Below are positions 43,611 through 56,375 of a DNA stretch of 64,000 nucleotides, in pieces; positions within the stretch are counted from its first letter, which is position 1; every line of letters begins with the position of its first letter. Origin of the DNA: Liolophura sinensis (Eukaryota; Mollusca; Polyplacophora; Chitonida; Chitonidae); assembly GCF_032854445.1 (NCBI RefSeq), contig NC_088300.1:68916984-68980983 (forward strand), in the 5' to 3' direction. The notes under the pieces were generated by a model. The model made no database searches. It had not been told where the DNA came from and saw only the letters and a program-made list of their open reading frames with translations. The translations under genes were made by a program, and so were the position numbers.

Positions 43611-44634
43611 CCCTAACCTTTGTGAAACACTAGCTAGTCCCCTACAATGACCTAGTTACTGCGCGCCGCCTGGAGACAGCAGTATGACGATTGGGAACGT
43701 CACCATGACGCGCTTGTTTTCGCAAAAGAATTTCGCTGCGTAAAACACTATTTATAAGAGTTCGGAGACCCGCTCTTCAGGTAAAGTGGCATACATTTTC
43801 CTGGTCTATTCAAATATAAAATTTGGGAACTTTAATACATGTGCATTTAAGGCATTTTGATTATATCTCAGTATACGATAAGAGGATAATCTGCAGTTTC
43901 AATGACCAGAGGGTGCATACATTATTTCACGCCTTCATTATGTACTCTTTTTTAAAGCTAGCTGATCATGATTAGAACATCTTATGAATAAGTGGGTCGA
44001 GCTTAGTGTAAAAGATTAGTGTATATAGTCGTATTCATATGTCAGAGAAGGTCACAGTTAGCACCAATCAAAACACTTGCTTGCTATTGCTAAATGGTTT
44101 TCCTCAATTCCACATAGATCTTGCTGGTGAGAACATCAAGCCAGCCACATCAGTTATGACACTACCCCCTTTACAGCTGAACCCAGAGGTCGACATAGAC
44201 AAATATATATAAAACAAAAATTAGATCATTACATACACATTTTGCTTGGTAGCACACCAATGTCCTGATGGTAAAGGCTGAAATGCCGATATAAAAGATC
44301 ACATCTCACATGTAAAACCGGAGTTCCAATAGTGTAACCGTTGGTAAATGGATACAGCTAACCCCTGAAATGCGACTTCATGTCAGTCTACCTCAGTTGA
44401 GGTTTTATTCTATCTGTTCACGTAAATGTCTAAAAGATAGCAACTTAGAATCGCAAAGCACCATGGTTTAGGCAAAGTTAGGTGTAAAATAATAAGTAAT
44501 CGCAGTTATTGGAAACAACCGGGCGCTTAGTCTAACCAGTAGAATTCTAGTTTATTCAGGATAAAAGTATTTTTAAAAAAGTATACAAGACTAGTGCATA
44601 GAAGGTAAAAAACAAGAAATAATGCAAATGCTTA

Positions 44635-44935
44635 AAGAGAGTGAGTGAGTGAGTGAGTGAGTGAGTGCTTGGGGTTTAACGTCGTATTTAACAATTTTTC
44701 AGTCACATGACAACGAGGGAATCTTTAGGGTGCTTGTAATGTGCCTCCTTGTTTTATCTAGTGCTGGTTCACTGAGACGCCTTACCGAAGGCTAGTAAGC
44801 CGCCCCGTCATTATACTATTATACTGATACGGGTCAACCAGTCGTTGCACTAGCCCCTTCTTGGTGAACGCCAGGCGGGTAAGTTACAACTTCCCCTTTT
44901 AAGGTCTTACGTCCTTGAAAAGAGACAATACCCCG
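44635..44935 (-). mobile_element. SINE (type B) with (GAGT)n tail
   Basis: (GAGT)7 at 44640-44667, GCTTGGGGTTTAACGTCGTA, ACTGAGACGCCTTACCGAAG, TAAGCCGCCCC, GATACGGGTCAACCAGTCGT, CTTCCCCTTTTAAGGTCTTA. The tRNA-like head is missing at the right end. Confidence 0.85.
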
Positions 44936-46043
44936 AAAATATGTGAGAGTCAGTGAAAAGACCAAGGGAAATTATGACTGTCCCATTTATGGGCGAAGGA
45001 AACAGGGCTTTATATTGGTAAAATATGTTGTATTCAGGATGCATGTTTCTAAATTTATCAATAATTTGCCAAATGATGGATTTATGTGATACAACACGTC
45101 ATCAAAAGGACCGTGGAGTTATTCCCCCTGAGATTGTTCGGTTGACCACAGGCTGTAGATTGACGATCAACTTCAGATGTTGCACTTCTTGTTTTACATA
45201 GACAATATATACATTATATTGCACACTGGCCCATAGCTTAAATAAAAAAGAAAAATATCAAAAATTAGATTGTTATGGCTTACAAAATATTTTATACCAG
45301 AAATTGTGACAGCAATTGGCCACTTTTCCTTTGCAAATGAAAGATACTCGTTTCCCTTCACAGTTCTCAGCGTTTCCTTTACGAAAGGACACAGGTCACA
45401 GAGGTATGTGGCTGACTTTTATATTTGCGTTGAATGATGTTAATTGTCCTTTAAATTCTTTGGTTAGTCGAAACGGAACCCACTATCCGTATCTCCAGTA
45501 CAGGGAATAGTTTTAAGGCGTTTTGCTGTACATTCAGTATTTTCGCCGAGTACGTTTAGTTACTTTTATCCTGTGTTAGAAGTGTTTTAGTTTAGATAAA
45601 AAGTGGATAAGAGGATATGTTGCGGGCTGCCAATATTTACAAAGTTCTTAAGACAATCACAATTTCTTACACCTGCATAAAACTTTAAAAATTATTTAAA
45701 TTTTATTTAAATACCCACGGAAGTCTTGAGTTTACCGAAGAAATCTTAAAATACCCTTTATGTATCGTATTCATTTTCCCAACCATTCGTTCTATAAATT
45801 GTTTTCTGATCCAGCAAGTATTATCAAACCATAATGGTTACAATAACGTTTCTTGCATTTTTATTTACATTTCACGACCTTCTGGTATAATTCTCATGAG
45901 CCAAATACCTCCCTCCCAATTTTAAGATTTACAGAAACTTGACAGAACCAGACCACATTCACATAAATATCCACATTGCAAGAGGGAAACATTTATGTTA
46001 TTCCATATTTCAATCATTTAATTAGTTGATGACCAGAAATTTG

Positions 46044-46312
46044 ATTTTATTTATTTATTTATTGATTTAATTAGTGTTTTACGCAGTACTCAAGGATATT
46101 TCATTTATACGACGGCAGTCAGCATTATTATGAGAGGAAACCGGGGGAAAACCCACGACCTTCCGCAACATTCTGGCAGACATTCCCATTCACGGCCAGA
46201 GAGGAAGCCAGCGTAAGATGGACTTGAACTCACAGCGACCGCATTGGTGAGAGGCTTACTGGGTCATTACGCTGTGCTAGCGCACTAACCAACTGAGCCA
46301 CGGGGCCTCCCC
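46044..46312 (-). mobile_element. SINE (type A), full length
   Basis: (TTTA)n, TAGTGTTTTACGCAGTACTC, body with a small deletion (GAAACCGGGGGAAAACCC), GGACTTGAACTCACAGCG, and head AACCAACTGAGCCACGGGGC. Confidence 0.88.
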
Positions 46313-46442
46313 CGAAGTAAAATAAGTTGATACCTTAAAAAGGGTTCAAGAGACAGGTATAGTATGGCTTTCCAAAAGTATACGCTGGACTGTAAATCTA
46401 AAGGCGTTTAACATCATTCTGCAGCCGCAGTTTGTTAGCGAT

Positions 46443-47513
46443 GTATCTCACTTTTATAAAAAAAAAAAAAAAAACCTTTTTGGTTTTGATTAGCTTATTG
46501 GCGCGTTGGCGTATTTAATACACAAAACGAAATTAACAGTAGGGATATTGGGACGCCTGATGTTCACACACTGCTTAGCTTTATCCCCGTATCTCACTTT
46601 TATAAAAAAAAAAAACCTTTTTGGTAGTGATTAGCTTATTGGCGCGTTGGCGTATTTAATACACAAAACGAAATTAACTGTCGGGATATTGGGACGCCTG
46701 ATGTTCACACACTGCTTAGCTTTATCCCCGTATCTCACTTTTATAAAAAAAAACCTTTTTGGTTTTGATTAGCTTATTGGCGCGTTGGCGTATTTAATAC
46801 ACAAAACGAAATTAACTGTAGGGATATTGGGACGCCTGATGTTCACACACTGCTTAGCTTTATCCCCGTATCTCACTTTTATAAAAAAAAAAAACCTTTT
46901 TGGTTTTTATTAGCTTATTGGCGCGTTGGCGTATTTAATACACAAAACGAAATTAACTGTCGGGATATTGGGACGCCTGATGTTCACACACTGCTTAGCT
47001 TTATCCCCGTATCTCACTTTTATAAAAAAAAAAAAAAACTTTTTGGTTTTGATTAGCTTATTGGCGCGTTGGCGTATTTAATATACAAAACGAAATTAAC
47101 TGTCGGGATATTGGGACGCCTGATGTTCACACACTGCTTAGCTTTATCCCCGTATCTCACTTTTATAAAAAAAAAAACTTTTTGGTTTTGATTAGCTTAT
47201 TGGCGCGTTGGCGTATTTAATATACAAAACGAAATTAACTGTCGGGATATTGGGACGCCTGATGTTCACACACTGCTTAGCTTTATCCCCGTATCTCACT
47301 TTTATAAAAAAACGAAATTAACTGTAGGGATATTGGGACGCCTGATGTTCACACACTGCTTAGCTTTATCCCCGTATCTCACTTTTATAAAAAAAAAAAC
47401 TTTTTGGTTTTGATTAGCTTATTGGCGCGTTGGCGTATTTAATACACAAAACGAAATTAACTGTCGGGATATTGGGACGCCTGATGTTCACACACTGCTT
47501 AGCTTTATCCCCG
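46443..47513 (+). repeat. Tandem array, about 141-bp unit, eight units
   Basis: Units start GTATCTCACTTTTATAAAA at 46443, 46589, 46730, 46868, 47009, 47152, 47291 and 47374. Spacing is 138-146 bp; the differences come mainly from the length of one poly-A run (8-16 A). The unit at 47291 is only 83 bp, having lost the part between the poly-A and AAAACGAAATTAAC. The array starts and ends abruptly. No coding frame runs through it. Confidence 0.93.
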
Positions 47514-47749
47514 TTAGAAAGGCATGTTATTAAACATATCTTTGTTCACAGAAGGCTCCTCTTGTTCCATATAAACCCATGCAAGGTCAACTTCTTCAAT
47601 ATATTGTACAATTGTTGGTTCCTTTCAATTGCACAGAAATATTTATTTGGATATTCTCCGCCATATTTGACCTAGACTACCCTGTTTAAATAGTTCCGTG
47701 TTGTTGATGGATTTTGATGCTTCCATTTGTCTCTTCCAATTGTTTTACT

Positions 47750-48046
47750 ATTCTTAAATATCTTGTTTTTAAATTTCTTTCTTTTGATATAAGTTATTTC
47801 CATGAATATTTTTTAATAAATTTTTAATGAATATTTAATGATGTTTCCATGAATTTTCATGAGAATTGTTTCTAGTAAGATAACCATCCAAATCACAGAT
47901 TTTAAATATCTTGTTTTTAAATTTCTTTGTTTCAATATAAGTTTTTTCCATGAATATTTTTAATAAATTTTTAATGAATATTTAATGATGTTTCCATGAA
48001 TTTTCATGAGAATTGTTTCTAGTAAGATAACCATCCAAATCACAGT
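47750..48046 (+). repeat. Two-copy tandem repeat, about 148 bp
   Basis: TTAAATATCTTGTTTTTAAA through AGATAACCATCCAAATCACA occurs twice in a row with few changes. AT-rich; contains shorter internal ATTTTTAATGAATATTTAATG repeats. Confidence 0.88.
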
Positions 48047-48079
48047 TTCATCAAAAAGGCCAGTTTCATCAATAATATT

Positions 48080-48143
48080 CGTCGTCATATGATCATAGAA
48101 TTGCTAAAGTACGACGTTAAACCCCACGCACTCACTCACTCAC
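48080..48143 (+). mobile_element. 64-bp SINE (type B) tail-only insertion
   Basis: GTACGACGTTAAACCCCACG and (CACT)n, flanked by the exact 14-bp duplication TCATCAATAATATT (48066-48079 and 48144-48157). Confidence 0.85.
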
Positions 48144-48159
48144 TCATCAATAATATTGG

Positions 48160-49620
48160 CATTACCATCTCTTAAAATATACATAATTTTAACGAAATAT
48201 ACCCATCTGGACGTAGTAATAATTAACAGGTTCAGATGATGTTGAAAAGAAATATGTGTGTTTTATCCGTTTTATGCCTTAAACTAAATAATGATTAATC
48301 TCATTCAAATCGATATTTCATACAATTCCTTCATTTTAACATTATCACGTTAAAATCCAAGAATACATTTAACTAGATTACGCAAAAAATAGCAACAAAT
48401 ATTACCCCAAAAAGTAAAATTAATCGATTTGGTCAATCTCTGTGAAGAAAATAATTCAACGCCATGCCCATACTATATGTTGAGTTTCATTTATTTATTA
48501 AAATAATTTTTCCACATTTTGACTTATTGTTTGTGGCTCAGTCACAATTACAGATGACGCAATCGGCTCTCATGGGTACACAGTAAGAAAAATAGAAATT
48601 AGAATAAAACCACTATTTATCCATGTTAGTGTTTTATTCGGAGATGCTTAGTCCGCCATCAAAATCTGGCTTATGCAGGCATAATCTCACGGAGATAAAA
48701 ACCAGCAAAACGACGGCAGTCAGATATAGATTCTAAAGCCAATCAAATTCTCACAGGCTAGAGACAAATGTGTTCCACAGTTTTTCTTTTTGTATGTAAA
48801 TATTATATGCCAAGTCTGCACCGACCTTCTTCGGCTTCTGGCCTTGGTACACTCTTGGTACACAACTTTTTTATGTTTTAGCATATGCGGGAGGCTAATA
48901 CATGGGTCGCCCCCAGGTAAATACATACACAAAAACAAACACGCTTGATAGATAACGGTTATTTATGAAGTCGCAGATGTTGCCATATGTTGCCATATGT
49001 TGCCATGTGTTCCATATCATCTGAATTTACTCACATCTACTACTGTCCACGTATGTTTACACAAGTCTTCAGGCTTAAATATATAAACTATTTTCTTCGT
49101 TCGGGCATCGTTGATTATCCCATGGACCATCTTTCCCGTCTAAAGCCGTGTAGACTAGAACTATCTATAATTGCAATCCCTCTTCTTTTACGATGGCCAT
49201 TTGCCATCTACTGATGGGAACATTGATCAATCTGCATGTACATGTCACCATTCCACGGGAGAAGATAATTTTGCTCGGCAATAATTTATGTTTTGCGAAA
49301 AAACAAAAACATGCAATTATCTCCCTTTATAAATCTCAGATGAGCTCTGAGCTTGAGGCCACTGGGTGGACTGTCCGTCGACGTCACACGTCATAGGACA
49401 CGTCACACATCGCGGTTTAAACGCTCATGACTGCATACCCTAGAAATTACCCTAGGACAAATGTACCTGCCCGTTTCCAAAACTTGCTGAAGATACACTG
49501 CAGCGGAAGACTGAAGTCATGACTGAATATATCTGAATACATGTATCATAAATAAATATATTTGAATAGCATAACTAAAATATATTAGCATAGAGTAAAT
49601 GAATATATCGTAAAGCATAT
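48160..49620. other. Unassigned interval
   Basis: No gene, array or transposon recognised. A short triplication TTGCCATATG occurs near 48980. Frames are short and without motifs. Confidence 0.5.
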
Positions 49621-49624
49621 AAAC

Positions 49625-49812
49625 GATTATATATATATATATATATAAACATATACACCCATATATATATATATGGGTGTTCCCTGGGCTTTACCTGGTT
49701 TTCTCCCACCATAATGCTAGCCGCTATCGTATAGGTGAAATACTCGTGGGTGCGCCGTAAAACATCAATCAAATAAACAAATAAGTAAATAAATAAATAA
49801 ATAAATAAATAC
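49625..49812 (+). mobile_element. SINE (type A) 3' half next to TA/AT palindromes
   Basis: Two short (TA)n runs (49631-49648 and 49660-49674) precede GTTCCCTGGGCTTTACCTGG, CACCATAATGCTAGCCGC, GTGCGCCGTAAAACATCAAT and an (AAAT)n tail. The SINE proper starts about 49676. Confidence 0.82.
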
Positions 49813-51297
49813 ATGTTAGCAGCATTCACAAGGAGGACTGAAACATAAAAAAATGTGAAAAAAATGTCCACGTGATAAGGAAGGGAATCTGGGAATGAGC
49901 AATTAGTAGTTTGAAGGTAATTCATGTAAATGTGTAAATGCTTCATCTTTTTCTCAAGCCGTTTCTGTTATTTGGGAACTAGATCACCTTCCATCTCCAT
50001 CTGTATATAACTCGTATCTCTACAGCAAAGGGAGTATTATTCCCGTCACTGTAATTCGCAAAGTTAGACTTCGAGTTAAAAGTTTAGCGTTCAGGCAGCA
50101 GGATTTAGTACATAGGCCAACTGCGCAGTTTTTCTTGCTTCACCGGTTTCGCTCAAATATTTTTGTGTATATAATTGGAAGGCTAAGTATGCACTCAGCA
50201 TATATTTGATGGATATTAATATTTTATACGGCTAAACAGAAAACAAAAACACACAAGACAAAAAAAATTTTTCTTGACGCAATAGACATGCACCAATGGT
50301 TTGCACCAGTGTTATTTAATATACAGATTAGAAAAATTAGAGACGATTTCAAAAAATAAATCGGTCAAAGTCAACGCCCGTTTTAGACTTGTATGACAGA
50401 CAATACATCAAAGCATACCTCATGCTTTCACATCAATCTGTAATGAGTTTCCTGTATTTGCTGTTGTTAAGACTGTCGGTAAAACATGACACATCACAAA
50501 CATTGTGATAAATGCGAGTTACATTTGTTTGAGGACAGCTGTTACATTATGGTTAAATAATGAGTTTTTTTCCTCTTATTGTTCACAGTCTACATATGAC
50601 GGCCAACATCCCGGGTAAACATCTTTTATTACAAATAACAAATAGTAGAAAACATAATTAACAGGGACTGGATTTCCTGGCATGTTTTGCAATAAACATT
50701 TACAATTTGGAAAAACCTTAGTTTAGTTGTATATTTGAAATTTTTCCATCAACACTTCTTTCTCTTTAGATATTGCTTCAAGATAATTTCAATTTACTTA
50801 GTATAAAGCCACTACCGCTATACACTTGTGCATACTAACATACAAACAGTGCAATGCGTGTTCACGTTTCTTTAGAAGGCAAATCGTATTACTCTGAATA
50901 TTGAAGCTATCTTTGATGAAAATATTTATATTCTATCTGAATATTTGGCCAAAATGACATTTTTACATTAAATAGGCGGAGAAATAATGTCAGCAAGAAA
51001 CGTAACGAGCAAAATAAACTTTATATATTTTGCTGGTATTTGTAATGAAATGTTAATCTATAGCATAGACGTTTGTGTGTTCCAACTGGCGTTCTCACTT
51101 CCGTGTTCCGCGAGGGCCGATTGGTCTCCACTTTCATAATACTTTCCAACGACTGAACAACTACAAGTATGACTAGCTTGAACGAAATTCGGAAGTCGCC
51201 AACACAGTGGCAGAAATATACTGACTTTGTGAAGAATATCAGTCACTGGGATCCTAATTAACAATGCACTGGTCGTTAAAGTACATGTGTATGAATG
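49813..51297. other. Unassigned interval
   Basis: AT-rich sequence with no gene, array or known transposon that I can recognise. Confidence 0.5.
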
Positions 51298-51560
51298 CAA
51301 GTATGTTTGGGATTTTACGTCGTACTTAAAAACGTGTCAGTTATTTGAAGACGAGGATTAGGTGTCACTGATGTGTCATGCCGAAAACACGCCTAGAGTC
51401 ACATTATGCTGACACATGACCAACCAGTCCTGTTTCCCTGTTCTAGCCTCTGAGTACTAAGCGCCATGCGAGTACAAGTACCATCTCTAAAGTGTTTTAA
51501 TCACCCGGTTTTAATCACAGGGCGGTCGCGCAAATCATTAGGCCTCCGGGCCGATCTGAA
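51298..51560 (-). mobile_element. SINE (type B), decayed
   Basis: TTTGGGATTTTACGTCGTAC, CACATGACCAACCAGTCCTG, GTTCTAGCCTCTGAGTACTA, AGCGCCATGCGAG. It resembles the longer copy at 62696-63095. The head is not clear. Confidence 0.65.
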
Positions 51561-52109
51561 TCTCTAAAAGATAGCTTTTCGAATGGTTATGGGTTTAAAC
51601 AGGAAGGTACAACGAGAGTTTATGAGGTGGTCGAAGTATATTGTTAAGGCTAGTACTCAAACGACAAGCTCCGCACAGCACATGCTCTTCTCTGTACATA
51701 TTTTACATCACCGCAACCACTTCCAAATTTTGTACAGAAATCTTGAATCCGTAGTCACTGGTGTCGAGGTGATGAAGCAGGAATTGATGTCAGAAAAAAG
51801 CTCATTGTTTCTCGTCATCCTTGACACACAATTCAGTATTCTACATATTTAAGTTAGGTTGAACATGATGGTAACAGAAACCTGAAAGTGTTTAAAAAAC
51901 GAATGCGGATTACACAGGTCTGCGCGACGACACCAGTGATGATGCTGAGGTCAGAGTGCAAAAATGATGTGAAGCGAGCGTAGACAGGGGCGCATGCAAT
52001 GTAAGGAGTAATGACAGACGGGCGACGGTGCTTCTACTGCAGCATTTTTATACGGTATCCATAGTTCACTGCTATTATAAATAACCGTTTAAATAAAGAC
52101 AGTGAGAAA

Positions 52110-53230
52110 CATTCAATTATCTCCGAAGCACAAACAGGTTTTACGAAGGAATACTCAGCCCTAGAAAATCTTTTTCTGCCATAGTTATTTACCATCTGAG
52201 TAGTAATTAATGTAGTAATAGTACAATGTAAAAAAATGATTGTACTATGTATTTATTGATTTTTCCAAGGTCGACAAGGGTTATGGCAAAAGCTAGGGAA
52301 GTCTGGGATTACAGACAAGTGCTTAAAACTAATTCAAAATATGTATGCAAATATCAGGTCTTGTATCTCAGATGGTAAACTACGCAGCGAATATTGTTTG
52401 GGCCGGTCAGGGGTAAGGCATGGTGAAAATCTATCCCCTGTATTGTTTTCTTTGTTTTTGAATGATGTTGAAGATTTTTTAGAGGTCAACAATGTCGTAG
52501 GTGTTAGTTCACTCACAAATGAAATTAAAAACGAACTTCATGTTTACATACAAATTTTATTATTATTGTATGCATATGATACTATCATTATGTCAGAATC
52601 AGAACAAGAGCTTACGCATTTATGGTCTTTGAAGGTAGATATAGATAAGAATAAAGTGGTTACATTTTGCAAGCAAAATCGTAGGGCACGCCCCGCATTT
52701 TACATTTGAAGGTCCTGAAATAGAAGTTAGTCGAGTGCTACCGATATCTGGGTGTTGACATAAAATATAATAGTTCGTTTTCGCAAGCTCGAAAGCACTT
52801 GATCAACCAGTCGACAACAGCATTGTTTCCAACGCGTCGCACGTGTTCCAAGCTGTTACTACCATTAGATTGTACGATACAACGCTTTGGGCAAATGGTT
52901 CGCCCAGAATGTACATACGGATGTGAAATTTGGGGCTCCGGGTCACTAAAGCTGTGTGAATTATTCTATCCTAACGTGCTAAAGAGTTCACTTGGACTGA
53001 AATCTGGTACTCCAAATTATGCTGTCCATGGTGAAATGAGTGTTTTCCAATGTATATTCATATTTATAAACGTATTGTGTCATACTGGCTTAAACTAATT
53101 GAAAACTCCAGTCAAAGTAAACTATCACATGCTATGTCTAAATGCATGTTTTCTAATAGGAATGTTTATTCATGCCCATGGCTGGAATGGGTGGAGAGCA
53201 TATTCTGTAGGGCTGGCTTCGGCTATGTAT
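52110..53230 (+). pseudogene. Non-LTR retrotransposon RT, multiply broken
   Basis: IISEAQTGFTKEYSALENLF (52115-52180), LGKSGITDKCLKLIQNMYAN, GVRHGENLSPVLFSLFLND, LLLYAYDTIIMSESEQEL, DIDKNKVVTFCKQNRR, then ISYW-type and WLEWVESIFCRAGFGYV blocks to about 53230. These are the RT palm and post-RT regions in order. The catalytic YADD reads YAYD, and several frameshifts separate the pieces. Dead on both counts. Confidence 0.87.
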
Positions 53231-53340
53231 AGAATAACCAATTTACGGAATATTCCATAATTCATAGCTTTATTTGAACAACGTTTTAAAGACCAGTTTA
53301 TCCAAAAGTGACAGGCCGAAAAGTCATCCTCATCTAAGGG

Positions 53341-53369
53341 TGAGTGAGTGCTTGGGGTTTAACGTCGTA
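53341..53369 (-). mobile_element. 29-bp SINE (type B) tail-only insertion
   Basis: TGAGTGAGTGCTTGGGGTTT and AACGTCGTA, flanked by the exact 12-bp duplication CTCATCTAAGGG (53329-53340 and 53370-53381). Confidence 0.82.
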
Positions 53370-53395
53370 CTCATCTAAGGGTAGTACTTACAAGA

Positions 53396-53505
53396 TATTT
53401 ACCCGGTTTCCTCCCGCCATAATGCTGGCCGCCGTCGTATAAGTGAAATATTCTTAAGTACGGCGAAAAACATCAATCAAACAAATAAACAAAAAAATAA
53501 ATACA
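53396..53505 (+). mobile_element. SINE (type A) 3' half
   Basis: TTTACCCGGTTTCCTCCCGC, AATGCTGGCCGCCGTCGTAT, ATATTCTTAAGTACGGCG, tail AAATAAACAAAAAAATAAAT. Inserted just 15 bp from the tail-only type B insertion. Confidence 0.85.
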
Positions 53506-53822
53506 AGAAGTTTAAAGTGGAACGATTGTGCAAGAGCAGTAATACTAACAGCATCAGGGATGAAATACATTCTATACTTGTTCATACCTGAAAATATACG
53601 GTCACAACCTAATGCTTTACCCTTCAAAAGCTGTTTCAGTCCAAGAGCAAACATATCTTATATGCTGTGTATAAGTTCATATAAGAATCAAGTGACAATA
53701 TAGAGAGAATAAGGAAAAACTTGTATATTTAGAATTAGTTGAGGAATAAGGCATAAGTTGTACAAACTTTGTATATATTGTACAGATGACGATATGGATA
53801 TTGTGAATTCATTACGCCATCC

Positions 53823-53902
53823 GTGTAAACAGCTGGTATGCAGCGTGTAAACAGCTGGTATGCAGCATGTAAACAGCTGGTATGCAGCATGTAAACAGCT
53901 GT
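53823..53902 (+). repeat. 22-bp tandem repeat, about 3.6 units
   Basis: GTAAACAGCTGGTATGCAGC(A/G)T repeated; CAGCTG is a palindromic E-box core in each unit. Confidence 0.9.
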
Positions 53903-54579
53903 ATGCCTCTGTTGCCACCCACAGTGACAAGAAGTAAACAACTTGAACTTGAACCTGAGCCCAGGTGTAATAAACGTGTGAATGATTCACTATAGAATCT
54001 CAGTTTGACACGTCTCACCAGTTGTCTTTTATTCCTAAATCGGACAAGTGACGGACCAAGAAGATTTACACTCCATCACAAAGAGTTCAAACGAAATTTG
54101 ATACCACCAATATAGGGTTAATATAGGGTCATTGAGCCAGTTACACTTTGTACGTGAAGACAGTCACTGAGCCGTGTATATGGATGTCGCCGATGTGTAA
54201 AATTTGATAGGACATTGATTAATATTACAAAAATAACTTACGGCTTTCGACCGTATCTCCACACATGTTTCGACCCCCTGTTTAAAATGTACTTTAAAGG
54301 TTACCTATAAGTAGTTTATCAACCTAAAACTGATGGTTGTACAGTCTATACGGTATATCTAAACACCCGAACACGTGTACAAGTAACAGCCTCACATATT
54401 GGCCTATTTACCCGGTACGAGGTGATTGGGTTTATTCCAAAAACGAGCTAAGTAAAAATGTCCAAAAAGTTTTGCTTTTGCTCTCTCTTTCTGAAATTCG
54501 ACACCTTTTCAGTATCACTGTACTCTTCAAGTAAAGAGGTAGTCTACATGGCTAGCTGTTTATTCTCCCATTATACATA
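53903..54579. other. Unassigned interval
   Basis: No recognisable gene or repeat. Confidence 0.5.
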
Positions 54580-54745
54580 TTTTTTATTTATTTATTTATT
54601 TATTTATTTATTTGATTGGTGTTTTAGGCCTTACTCAAGAATATTTCACTTAGACGACAGAGGCCAGCATTATGGTGGGTGGAAACCGGACAGAGCCCGG
54701 GGGAAATCCACGACCATCCACAGGCTGCTGACAGACCACCATTAT
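54580..54745 (-). mobile_element. SINE (type A) 3' part
   Basis: (TTTA)7, GATTGGTGTTTTAGGCCTTA, GCATTATGGTGGGTGGAAAC, CCGGGGGAAATCCACGACC, CACAGGCTGCTGACAGACC; the tRNA head is missing (5'-truncated). Confidence 0.87.
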
Positions 54746-54802
54746 ATATATGTTCTGAAAAAAAAATGTATGTGTGTAAAATGAGCGTTTATTATGTATG
54801 TG

Positions 54803-54834
54803 AGTGAATGACTGCTTGGGTTTAACGTCGTACT
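54803..54834 (-). mobile_element. 32-bp SINE (type B) tail-only insertion
   Basis: AGTGAATGACTGCTTGGGTT and TAACGTCGTACT, flanked by the exact 16-bp duplication GTTTATTATGTATGTG (54787-54802 and 54835-54850). The clearest of the four. Confidence 0.88.
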
Positions 54835-54850
54835 GTTTATTATGTATGTG

Positions 54851-56107
54851 TAAAATTCATCTATACATATAGCCAGTTTTTTTGAACCAGTGTGGAAATC
54901 GTATTTTGTGTTTTTTTATGTGTTTTTCGTATGAGCAAATACAAATATGTGTAAAAGGTGGAAATCATGTGTATATATGTATGTAATATACCTTTATTCT
55001 CCATACACCTGGAAATCTTTTATACACGAGCCAAAATAAAGCAAGGTACCAGTGTATAGTGCATGTCACCATATATATATATATATACACTACTATGCAG
55101 AGACATTGCTTTCTTGAGGAGATATTTTTACTCCTGATGCACACATTACCTATTTGACATATGTGCGATTAGTTAGTACAAGAATTATACAAACGTCTAA
55201 TAATCTCTGATGGATATGTACATTTGTCTTTCTTTTGTATCAAGCGTGCAAATCTTGTGTACATATATGCGCAAAACAAAAACAATTATTTTACATATGT
55301 ACAGATAGGTTTCCACAATTGTTTAAGACACGTGCGAGAACTAAAATAAAAAACGGTTTGTCACAAATGAGATACAAGTATAAAGTATACCGAGACAAGG
55401 TCTGGTGTGATCATGTCGCATGTTAGTGGAACAGCGGTACTGTGACAGGGAGCGTTTAATGTGTCACAATTTAGGCGTACCAGGTGTATACCGTGTGACC
55501 ATTGGTCAACTTTCACATTGCCGGCGCGACAATGGTTTTAACTCTCCTTCAAGGGCTTTGTACACATTGTTTAAGGTAGTTACTAATTTTTCAGTACCTG
55601 TGGGAGTGTCGCAAGAGCGTGTAATCAGTACAAAACGGTCACCTCAGGCACGTGCTATTTATTCTCAAGGAGGTCAGTGTGCATAAGCTTATGAAACAAA
55701 ACGGTTTTTTGACCTTACTAAATCTATCAACCGTGTCAAATCTAAAAAAGATACTTAAGAAATTTCTTCTAACATCCTTTATAATTCGTACATCAGGCCC
55801 CACGTGAAAACATGAGCATTTAAGCACTACTCGCCCCATGGTGTATACATTTTTGACACAGGAAATGCTCGGGACGGATGAAATATACATGCCTGGGTAA
55901 TCTTGTATGCCTCAATCCGCAACTCACAACTCAATAGGCTGCGCGGCGCATTTCAACACAACGATAATTACTTGGACAATCACTTTGGAAGTTTCATTTT
56001 GATTGCACCATTGGTATCACTTTGTTTACTAATTGTCGACCAAAAATGTCACGTGATTTGTACAAAGATTAACTGACTGTTTATATACTGCAAAGCTGAT
56101 ATCCGTT
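54851..56107. other. Unassigned interval
   Basis: Short TA run at about 55071-55086. Frames such as 55235-55426 and 55420-55686 carry no motif I know. Confidence 0.5.
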
Positions 56108-56375
56108 GATGACCACTTGTCTACCCGCTGTTGCATAAGTGAAATATTCTTGAGTACGGCGTAAAACTCCAGTCAAATAAAAAAAATAAAAAAAATAAAT
56201 AAATAAATAAACCACCAACACGCAAAGTCTGCACGTCACACGTTGGAAAGTTTGTCAGTAACTAGCCAAAGGTTATCGGTTTATCATCGGTTTAAAGTAG
56301 TCATACAACTGACAGCTATCGTATAACTGAATACTTCTTGAATAAGGCGTAGAACAATCAATCAGTCAAAGTAAG
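56108..56375 (+). mobile_element. Two SINE (type A) 3' fragments
   Basis: 56108-56212 has GATGACCACTTGTCTACCCG, ATAAGTGAAATATTCTTGAG, TACGGCGTAAAACTCCAGTC and an A-rich tail. 56300-56375 is an older fragment (GACAGCTATCGTATAACTGA, AATAAGGCGTAGAACAATC). Confidence 0.78.

Larger units (their letters stand above)
42960..46040. other. Unassigned interval apart from SINE pieces
   Basis: No gene recognised. SINE insertions at 43564-43610 and 44635-44935 are listed separately. Short frames such as 45316-45510 lack motifs. Confidence 0.5.

Noticed and set aside
48960-49014. Short TTGCCATATG triplication as a regulatory array
   Set aside because: Only three 10-11 bp units; indistinguishable from simple slippage.
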